In this document: positions 7,109 to 13,869 of the stretch, piece after piece
How the letters are laid out: the number at the start of each line of letters is the position of its first letter
Numbering within the stretch: position 1 is the first letter of the stretch
Origin: an uncultured bacterium
GTDB taxonomy: Bacteria; Patescibacteriota; Minisyncoccia; Moranbacterales; GWC2-37-73
Direction: 5' to 3'
NCBI GenBank assembly: GCA_903824515.1
Contig: CAIJXA010000078.1
Coordinates: forward strand, 1-21,834
DNA: 21,834 bases
Notes under the pieces: model-generated
Told to the model about the DNA's origin: nothing
The model's database searches: none
The model's input: the letters and a program-made list of their open reading frames with translations, nothing else
Program-made: the position numbers and the translations under genes

Positions 7109-9961
7109 ATGGAAAAGCAATTTTTTGGAAATCTTTACAATAACATAGAAAGTAGCAATACATTCAGGGCATCTTTTGATGCTGAGTTTGGAAAGGCTGC
7201 GCAAAGTAAAGAAATCAATGTTGAAAACACTAAAGTCGTTGCTAGTGAGGTTGTAGATGCTGACAAAAAAATGAAACATCCTTTTGGTATTGATTCTGAA
7301 AGTTCTTCGAAAGATGAAAAGGTTGGCAGGAAGTTAAGCATTGGTGATGACATTGATATCTATAGCAGGCCCAAAAATCCTGTTGGTTTTGTGGTGGGAG
7401 AGGCTACACCGATTGACTTTGGAGATGATATGGATAGTAACAATGTGATTAGCGCTAGCAGTAAGTCTAAGTTTCAGATGGGCTTTGTTGCTGACCCTAC
7501 AAGCCCACAGAATAAAAACAGTGGCAAGAAGGCTCCTGAAACGACTCAGCAAAAAAAAGATCGAGAAGCCAATGAACTAAAGCAATCTCAGAAGGATGCT
7601 CAGCTGGAAGAACAAGAAAAAAAAGAAGCTCTGGCGCGTCAAGAATACCAAGTGAACTTGAAAAACCTTTTTGATAATTTCAAGGAAATTCTTGAAGCAG
7701 AGAAGTTTTCAGATGTTTTTAAATTGTTGAAAGATGACAAAGGGCTAAGCGAGCAAGACAAAAAAGATAGATTGGAAAGAGAATTTAACAGACTAAAGAA
7801 AATTTGTAATCCTGACACCAAGGGAAATCCTGATGAAAAAAATGAAACCTTGAAAGAAGTTCGCGAAATTGCCGAAAAGGCCACTGCCATGTTGGAGTCT
7901 TTTAAGCTTGAAGCGCAGGCCTATATCGAAGGTGAAGCTACAGTAGAGCAAGAAAAAAAGGAACAAATAAGGCGCGACTTGCAAGCAGAAAACAAGAAAA
8001 ATTCCGATGCGGATTTTGCAAGTATTGAAAAAATTAAAAAGGATATTGCTGACAAAAAAAATGAACAGCAACGAAAAGCCGAGGATGAGAAAAAAGCAGA
8101 ACAAGAAAAAAAAATCATCGAGGAAAAAGAAAACGTAAAAAATCCCGAAACAGAAAAACAACTCATTGAGGAACTCAACAGCGCAAGAGAGAAATTTGCA
8201 GACACGGAGTTTCGCGACAGGACAACTATGCAAAGAATTCGCAAATACCTCAACAATGGTAGGGCGACCGAGGAAAAAGATGCTGAAAGTCCAAACATCA
8301 AATCAGCGCGCGATTCATATCAAACTGCCTTGAAAAATTTCATGGAGCACAAAATTTCGCAGTTGCAAGATTCGGGAGTTGTCGGCAAAGAACTCGAAAC
8401 AAGAGTCAAAGAACTGTATTCATTTTTCAATTTAGATGAAACGGTTAAGTATTATGACGCTAGAACCGAGGCCAAGATGACCTATTTGGCAGGTAATAAG
8501 AAGAAAGATGGAGTAACAGAGAAGGGCTTTTTGAAAAAAGGTTGGGACAAAGTAAATCAAAGAATGGTTCAATTTACGCATTGGTACAACAAGAAAGTTC
8601 CTGCCTATGTGAAAGTTGGCTTGGCTTTAACTTCTTTTGTTCCTGGAATTGCAGCGTTTAAGGCTGGAAAGAGAGTTTTTGGAGCTTCTTTGATGGCGGC
8701 TGCTGGAGGATTGCAACTCGACAAGCTTGCTCAACTCAAGGACGCTGTGCTCGACAAACATGAGAGAAATAGGGATTTTGAAAAAGTGTCAGAAAATGAA
8801 GTTGTTGATTTTGAAAAATTGAAAGGAATACTGGATGACAAGATAAATAATATTGACTATAAATTGAATGCAAAAAATCTTCGTAGTGGTGCCAACAAAT
8901 TTGCTGCTTTTGGTGCTGGAGTGTTTTTGGGTTATGCTGCTTCTCAGGCACTTGCTGCGGAATCATTAGGTGGAAATGGGCTGCATGCACACATGGCACA
9001 TAATGTTACTGATGGTGGGCATCATGCACACCATAGCGCTGGTAACGTTTTAAAATCCATCTTAGTGGGAAGTCCCGATGGACCTGCTGGTAATTTGAAT
9101 CCAAATGAAGTTGCTGCTCATAGCGAAACATTAACAATTCAAGAGGGTGGCAGTATTGAAAAAGATATCCTTCATCACTTAAAGGTAAGTCACCATGAAA
9201 TAAAAAATACCGGTTGGGCTGTGCATCATATGTTTCTAGACTATATGCATGACAATAAAGAAGCGCTTATCAAAAGTGTGGGCGTTGATGAATATAATAA
9301 GATGTTTAATGATGGAATGGTCAACATCAAACCAGGGACAAAATTGGTTTTTGATGACAGTAACCCTTTGAAGATAAAATTAATAGACATTGGCGGAAAA
9401 ATTTCGCATTTGAATGTACATGAACATCATGTCCCAATTACTGCAGCTCCTGAGGTTCCAGTTGAGTTTGATCCTCCAGTACATATTGAATCTTTAAACG
9501 ACATAAAAGACCCATCGATGAATGGTGGCAATGTTCAATTTGATCGCCCTGTTAGGCTGGAAGATTTGAGAGATGCTCATCCTGACACTCCTTCCCCCTC
9601 TAGATTTATGCAGGATCTTTCGATGAATGAAAATTTTGGACGTGACGGAATTAAGGTTAGTGCTGATTTCCTTACTAGAAATTATATTTTAGATCATATT
9701 AAGGTTGGACCTTCTATCGCTAACGGCGACCATCGAGAAACTCTACGGATTTTCAGGCAAGGACTTTTTGCAAATGCAAATGAATATAAACTTCATCGCG
9801 GAGATAATGTTGTTGATCTAATGAAAAATTATAAAGAAAGTTTTTCTCGTGAGGGTAGAATGGTTATGAAAAAAATCATCGCTTCAAAAGAGTTTACAAC
9901 AGATAGAAGCATCACCGCTGAAAGATTAACCAGAGATGTGGTGATAAAATTAGCTGCCTGA
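7109..9961 (+). CDS. Large coiled-coil/membrane protein, 950 aa, T4SS-like locus
   Basis: No named family is recognised. Visible order: a polar, low-complexity N-terminus (1-140) and a long charged, coiled-coil-prone region (about 145-380). Within the latter, a helix-NPD-helix pattern (N234-P235-D236) recalls a J-domain whose HPD has lost its histidine. A hydrophobic hairpin follows (499-535) and then a membrane helix (598-617). Next to that helix is a cluster of seven histidines (626, 628, 631, 638, 639, 641, 642). The C-terminal 300 residues are probably on the other side of the membrane. They contain two segments (GGSIEKD with NIKPGTKLVF, and HRGDNVVDLM) faintly like LysM or SH3-type wall-binding repeats. 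It has no Shine-Dalgarno motif. It precedes two small genes and a VirD4-like ATPase, suggesting a structural part of a translocation machine. That is inference. Confidence 0.8.
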   Translation: MEKQFFGNLYNNIESSNTFRASFDAEFGKAAQSKEINVENTKVVASEVVDADKKMKHPFGIDSESSSKDEKVGRKLSIGDDIDIYSRPKNPVGFVVGEATPIDFGDDMDSNNVISASSKSKFQMGFVADPTSPQNKNSGKKAPETTQQKKDREANELKQSQKDAQLEEQEKKEALARQEYQVNLKNLFDNFKEILEAEKFSDVFKLLKDDKGLSEQDKKDRLEREFNRLKKICNPDTKGNPDEKNETLKEVREIAEKATAMLESFKLEAQAYIEGEATVEQEKKEQIRRDLQAENKKNSDADFASIEKIKKDIADKKNEQQRKAEDEKKAEQEKKIIEEKENVKNPETEKQLIEELNSAREKFADTEFRDRTTMQRIRKYLNNGRATEEKDAESPNIKSARDSYQTALKNFMEHKISQLQDSGVVGKELETRVKELYSFFNLDETVKYYDARTEAKMTYLAGNKKKDGVTEKGFLKKGWDKVNQRMVQFTHWYNKKVPAYVKVGLALTSFVPGIAAFKAGKRVFGASLMAAAGGLQLDKLAQLKDAVLDKHERNRDFEKVSENEVVDFEKLKGILDDKINNIDYKLNAKNLRSGANKFAAFGAGVFLGYAASQALAAESLGGNGLHAHMAHNVTDGGHHAHHSAGNVLKSILVGSPDGPAGNLNPNEVAAHSETLTIQEGGSIEKDILHHLKVSHHEIKNTGWAVHHMFLDYMHDNKEALIKSVGVDEYNKMFNDGMVNIKPGTKLVFDDSNPLKIKLIDIGGKISHLNVHEHHVPITAAPEVPVEFDPPVHIESLNDIKDPSMNGGNVQFDRPVRLEDLRDAHPDTPSPSRFMQDLSMNENFGRDGIKVSADFLTRNYILDHIKVGPSIANGDHRETLRIFRQGLFANANEYKLHRGDNVVDLMKNYKESFSREGRMVMKKIIASKEFTTDRSITAERLTRDVVIKLAA

Positions 9962-10008
9962 GCTAAAAAATTTGGAATTTAGAATCTAAATAATCTTAAA
10001 ACAAAAAT

Positions 10009-10338
10009 ATGACAGATCAAAATGAAGAAATCATGAGTTCGTTGCAACAGCAAGCCCTTTCACAGCTAGTCAAGGACCTAGGAATTGACAATCTTCCTCA
10101 AGATAAGCAAAATGAGCTTATCAATAAGATGACTGAAGTTTTACTCAAACGTATTTTTCTTGAGACAATGGAAAAGCTTGGCGAACAAGGTCGCGAGGAA
10201 TATGAAAAAATGTCTGAAGGTGAAATTGAGCCTGAACAAGTAGAGGCATTTTTCAAGGAAAAAATTAATGATTATAATCAGATGGTCGAAAGTATTGTTG
10301 AAGAATTTAAAAATGAAATGTTATCAGCCAATGCCTAG
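10009..10338 (+). CDS. Small acidic helical protein, 109 aa (possibly DUF5663-like)
   Basis: A short, acidic, almost wholly helical protein with no membrane segment. The pattern LGIDNLPQDKQNELI followed by a helix with VLLKRIFLETMEKL recalls the DUF5663 small proteins that I associate with Patescibacteria. That assignment is from memory and is uncertain. The gene begins 47 nt after the 950-residue coiled-coil protein, without a Shine-Dalgarno motif, and is followed by another small gene and the ATPase. It may be a small accessory subunit or adaptor of that locus. Confidence 0.72.
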   Translation: MTDQNEEIMSSLQQQALSQLVKDLGIDNLPQDKQNELINKMTEVLLKRIFLETMEKLGEQGREEYEKMSEGEIEPEQVEAFFKEKINDYNQMVESIVEEFKNEMLSANA

Positions 10339-10443
10339 ACAAACAGGATATGTGCTGCGCTAGCTAAAATTAACTTAGTATGACATAGTGTTTGAAGCTT
10401 GATTTTTTCATGATTCATAACCCATGTTCCATGCTTTCTTACT

Positions 10444-10863
10444 ATGGAGCCAATTGACGAAAAAGATTTGGATTTTGCGGCACGATTTAACAGACCAGTG
10501 TCTGACAATTTTCAAGAAAAAGAAATTCCAGTGCAGACTACAGAAAGAGAGATGCCAACGGAAATTAGTTCGGCTGAAAGGGATTCGGCCTATGGAAGGA
10601 TACTTTCGAAAGTTCAAGCACAAACTGATGATACTGATCAGGACGATGTTTCTGATGATGCCCAAACAGCAGCCAAAAAAACCAATGCTCAATCGCAGGT
10701 TAGTTATTTGATTGATATTGCCGGACAAAAAGGGGTTGTTCATGCTGTGAAAGTTGCGCGTCAAATGGAGGACAACTATGTTTTGGATAATTTTCATGAC
10801 AAACTTTTGGCGGATGAGCTTCATGATGCCTTGATAGCAAGGGGAATGATTAAAGAACTTTAA
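10444..10863 (+). CDS. Small acidic protein preceding the VirD4-like ATPase, 139 aa
   Basis: The first 85 residues are polar, acidic and probably disordered. The last 50 (about 88-139) form a helical module with the pattern YLIDIAGQKGVVHAVKVAR, then HDKLLADELHDALIARG. I recall this C-terminal pattern directly before VirD4-like ATPases in CPR genomes, so the pairing with the downstream gene is probably functional. No catalytic motif is seen. The ATG has no Shine-Dalgarno motif. The stop codon lies inside a 13-bp perfect inverted repeat. Confidence 0.75.
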   Translation: MEPIDEKDLDFAARFNRPVSDNFQEKEIPVQTTEREMPTEISSAERDSAYGRILSKVQAQTDDTDQDDVSDDAQTAAKKTNAQSQVSYLIDIAGQKGVVHAVKVARQMEDNYVLDNFHDKLLADELHDALIARGMIKEL

Positions 10864-10888
10864 AAAGTTTCTGTAAAACTTTTTAAAG
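10858..10888 (+). terminator. AT-rich hairpin over the stop codon, possible weak terminator
   Basis: A perfect 13-bp stem (ctttaaaaagttt at 10858-10870, complement at 10876-10888) contains the TAA stop at 10861-10863 and is followed by an AATTTTTAATTT stretch. The stem has very few G-C pairs, so strong termination is doubtful. It could instead tune readthrough into the ATPase gene or protect the 3' end. Confidence 0.45.
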
Positions 10889-11020
10889 AATTTTTAATTT
10901 AAAATTTTTAATTTAAAATGAAATCTAAATTCAAGAAATTCTGAAAATTAGGGAATTTAATTGATTTAAAATTTAGGCGTTTAAAATTTAATAAAAATTT
11001 CAAATTTCAAATTTCAAATT
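10889..11020. repeat. AT-rich intergenic tandem repeats
   Basis: Two perfect copies of a 14-bp unit (aatttttaatttaa) stand at 10889-10916. At 10995-11020 the 7-bp unit aaatttc is repeated 3.7 times without error. The rest of the gap before the ATPase is similar AT-rich text. No gene or clear promoter is seen in it. Confidence 0.7.
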
Positions 11021-11054
11021 GATTTTAAAATATAAAAAACAAAAAACAACATAA

Positions 11055-13532
11055 ATGGATACACTTGATCTGAACTTTATTATAGTCCCTTTTCTCTGGA
11101 TTTTTTCGATTGCTTTTATCGGAAGTGGTCTTTTTATGATTTTGCGCAGTTTTTTGAATTTTCGAGCTCAGGTGAGTCGCAGTATGAACATGGATCTGGA
11201 AGTTGTCCGAGTGACAAAAATTTTCAAAGATAGAAATGAAAAAGCTGGCGACAATCAATCCTGGAAAGAAGAAATTGGTGCAATGGAGCAGCTTTTGGTG
11301 ACGCTTGCAAATATCAAAGAAAAAAAATCTCTACTTGGGCATCTGCTTTACAGTGAACCATATCTCGCCTTGGAAATAGCAAACCCATCAAGTAGCGAAG
11401 AAATTTTCTTTTATTTGGCTGTGCCTAGCAAATTTCGCGAGAGTATTGAAAAACAAGTTCACAGTTATTTTCCCAATGCTTCAATTGAAAAGGTTCCGGA
11501 TTATACTATATTTATGCCGGGAAGTTTCACGGCGGCAGCTTCACTTGTGCTCAAAAAAAGTCACGCACTCCCGATTACAACCTATGAGCACATGGATATT
11601 GATCCCCTTAATGAGATTTCAAATGCACTGAGCAAACTTGAAACACTGGATGAGGGAGCAGTTATTCAGCTGGTTTTGCGTCCTGCGGGAAAAAGTTGGC
11701 GAAGGCATGGCAAGGAAATTGCTCACAAGATGCAACAAGGCCAGCAGCTCAAAGATGCGAATAGTTCATTGGCGATGGAGCTTGGAAAGGGTGCAATTCA
11801 AGTCTTTAGGACTAACCCGGAAAATCAGCCCTACAAAAAAGAATCCGTTCAACTCACACCAGAAGAACAAGAGCTGTTGAAAAAAATTGAAACAAAATCA
11901 AACAAGGTTGGGTTTAGGACTAATATTCGAATTCTTGCTTCTGCGAAGACTCAACAACGAGCGGATGAGGTTTTGGCTCACATCGAAAATGCCTTTGCTC
12001 AATTTGAAAATCATGAGGTCAATCATTTCATCGTTAAGAAGCGGTTAAGAGAAAAAAAGATTGCCTATGATTATATCTTCAGAAATTTTGATGAAGAAAA
12101 TTCAATTATTCTTTCCACGGAAGAAATTTCTAGTATTTTTCATTTTCCAATTTCCACAACTGAAACTCCAAAAATAAAGTGGTTAAAATCTGGTGCAGCT
12201 CCGCCGCCAATGAACATTCCAGAAAAGGGAATTCTGCTTGGATATAACGACTATCGTGGAACAAAAACTGAAATAAGATTAAGCGACAGTGATCGTAGGC
12301 GTCATTTGTACACAATTGGACAAACAGGAACAGGTAAGTCAAATTATTTGCAGGAAATGGCCAAGCAAGATGCACGTGATGGCAAGGGTTTTTGTTTTAT
12401 TGACCCTCACGGAGATGCAATTGAAGATATCTTAACTGCAATTCCAAAAGAGCGGGCAGAAGATGTGATAGTTTTTGATCCCTCGGATATGGAGCGACCA
12501 TTTGGGCTTAATATGCTCGAATTTGATCCATCTCATCCTGAACAAAAAACTTTCGTGATTAATGAAATGATCGGAATCTTTGATCAATTGTATGATTTGA
12601 AAGCCACTGGTGGTCCGATGTTTGAGCAATATGTGCGAAATGCCATGCTTTTGATTATGGAAGATCCCGAATCAGGCTCGACCTTGATGGAAATTTCTAA
12701 GGTTTTGGCAGATGAGGATTTCAGAAAAATGAAGCTGACGAAGTGCAAAAATCCTGTGGTTTCGGATTTCTGGATCAAGGAAGCAGAAAAAGCTGGTGGC
12801 GATGCAGCCTTGGCAAACATGGTTCCATATATCACCTCAAAGCTCACAACTTTTGTTTCCAATGATATGATGCGTCCTATTATTGCTCAGCAAAAAAGCA
12901 CGCTCAATTTTCGCGAAATCATGGACAATGGGAAAATTTTATTAGTCAAACTTTCCAAAGGTAAGATTGGAGAAATCAACGCTCATCTCTTGGGAATGGT
13001 TGTGGTTGGAAAAATTCTAATGAACGCCTTGGCTCGTGGCGATATGCCTGAAGATCAACGACGAGATTTCTATCTTTATCTCGATGAATTTCAAAATGTC
13101 ACCACCAATTCAATTTCGCAAATTCTTTCTGAGGCGCGAAAATATCGTTTGTGTTTGGTGATCGCACACCAATTCATTGGACAGCTGAGCGAAGAAATTT
13201 CCAAAGCTGTGTTTGGAAATGTTGGCTCAATGGTTTCACTTCGAGTTGGTCCTGAAGATGCAGAATTTTTGGAGAAGCAATTTTCTCCCGTTTTTACTGC
13301 TAGCGACCTGGTTAATGTTGACAATTACAAAGGTTTTGCGCGAGTGCTCCTTAACGGCGAACTCTCTAAACCGTTTAATGTGAATTTTTATCCCCCAACC
13401 AAAGGTAATCAGGAAATTGCCAACTATCTCAAGGAACTTTCTCGACTCAAATATGGTCGCGACGCCGAAATTGTTAATCGTGAAATCATGGAACGTGCCA
13501 AATTTGCTCGGCAAGCGAGTTCGGGCTTTTAG
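11055..13532 (+). CDS. VirD4/TraD-like type IV secretion coupling ATPase, 825 aa
   Basis: A membrane-anchored P-loop ATPase of the HerA/VirD4/TraG-TraD group, which pumps DNA or protein substrates through type IV secretion or conjugation-like channels. One N-terminal membrane helix (about 8-32) is followed by a mixed domain (about 60-290) with the segment VPSKFRESIEKQV (123-135). Walker A is GQTGTGKS at 422-429. A DPHGD motif stands at 450-454, typical of coupling proteins. Walker B is YLDEFQN, with D677 and E678. After it a TraM-recognition-like segment includes a conserved-looking IAHQF. All key residues are intact. No relaxase, VirB4 or VirB11 is in the window, so the substrate is unknown. 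In CPR such genes are candidates for DNA uptake or contact with host cells. No Shine-Dalgarno motif is present. Confidence 0.88.
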   Translation: MDTLDLNFIIVPFLWIFSIAFIGSGLFMILRSFLNFRAQVSRSMNMDLEVVRVTKIFKDRNEKAGDNQSWKEEIGAMEQLLVTLANIKEKKSLLGHLLYSEPYLALEIANPSSSEEIFFYLAVPSKFRESIEKQVHSYFPNASIEKVPDYTIFMPGSFTAAASLVLKKSHALPITTYEHMDIDPLNEISNALSKLETLDEGAVIQLVLRPAGKSWRRHGKEIAHKMQQGQQLKDANSSLAMELGKGAIQVFRTNPENQPYKKESVQLTPEEQELLKKIETKSNKVGFRTNIRILASAKTQQRADEVLAHIENAFAQFENHEVNHFIVKKRLREKKIAYDYIFRNFDEENSIILSTEEISSIFHFPISTTETPKIKWLKSGAAPPPMNIPEKGILLGYNDYRGTKTEIRLSDSDRRRHLYTIGQTGTGKSNYLQEMAKQDARDGKGFCFIDPHGDAIEDILTAIPKERAEDVIVFDPSDMERPFGLNMLEFDPSHPEQKTFVINEMIGIFDQLYDLKATGGPMFEQYVRNAMLLIMEDPESGSTLMEISKVLADEDFRKMKLTKCKNPVVSDFWIKEAEKAGGDAALANMVPYITSKLTTFVSNDMMRPIIAQQKSTLNFREIMDNGKILLVKLSKGKIGEINAHLLGMVVVGKILMNALARGDMPEDQRRDFYLYLDEFQNVTTNSISQILSEARKYRLCLVIAHQFIGQLSEEISKAVFGNVGSMVSLRVGPEDAEFLEKQFSPVFTASDLVNVDNYKGFARVLLNGELSKPFNVNFYPPTKGNQEIANYLKELSRLKYGRDAEIVNREIMERAKFARQASSGF

Positions 13533-13804
13533 CTACCGATGCGAAACTACGAAACAAATCCGAATCTACGAAAGAATTTCTGCGTTCCTGTGTTCCCATC
13601 CGCACATTGCGCAGTGCGTAGGCAAAAGACGAGTGATAATGCGCTGCGAAATTTTGAAACGCAGCTTTTTCAGCAGAAAAAGCGGAGTGTAAATTTTAGC
13701 GAAGAGTGAAGTCTTTGCCCCAGCAACAAGCACGTGTGGGATTTCTTTTGTAACTTTTCTATTAAAAGAAAAGTTAGCTAAGTTATAAATTACTTCAAGA
13801 AAAC
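13533..13804. other. Intergenic region between convergent genes
   Basis: No gene is seen. It carries two CTACGAAA words in the first 40 bp and a GCAC/GTGC inverted repeat near 13602-13617. A perfect 10-bp inverted repeat (taacttttct/agaaaagtta) lies at 13751-13776, without a following T-run. A plus-frame reading across the ATPase stop shows no domain. Confidence 0.6.
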
Positions 13805-13841
13805 AAAAAAAATCCTGCTTCTTTGGAAGTGGGATTTTTTT
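13805..13841. terminator. Bidirectional terminator between convergent genes
   Basis: An A-run plus TCC pairs with GGA plus a T-run around an inner CTT/AAG stem and a short loop. Both strands end in a run of about seven Ts. It is 28 nt beyond the stop of the minus-strand gene ending at 13870 and can also stop transcription from the ATPase gene. Confidence 0.77.
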
Positions 13842-13869
13842 AACTTCTTTCGCTTGTATACTTGAAGGG

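Noticed and set aside
7793..8301. Long minus-strand open frames (146 and 126 aa) opposite the coiled-coil region
   Set aside because: They are rich in F, S, L and C, the usual antisense image of Lys/Glu-rich helices, and have no domain.
9959..9994. TGA read as glycine (code 25) at the end of the 950-residue gene
   Set aside because: Reading through would add only eight residues to a TAG. No gene in the window needs internal TGA, so the standard code is simpler.
13533..13692. Small gene after the ATPase
   Set aside because: The frames here contain only repeat-like text, no start signal and no domain. One is simply an alternative frame running out of the ATPase gene.
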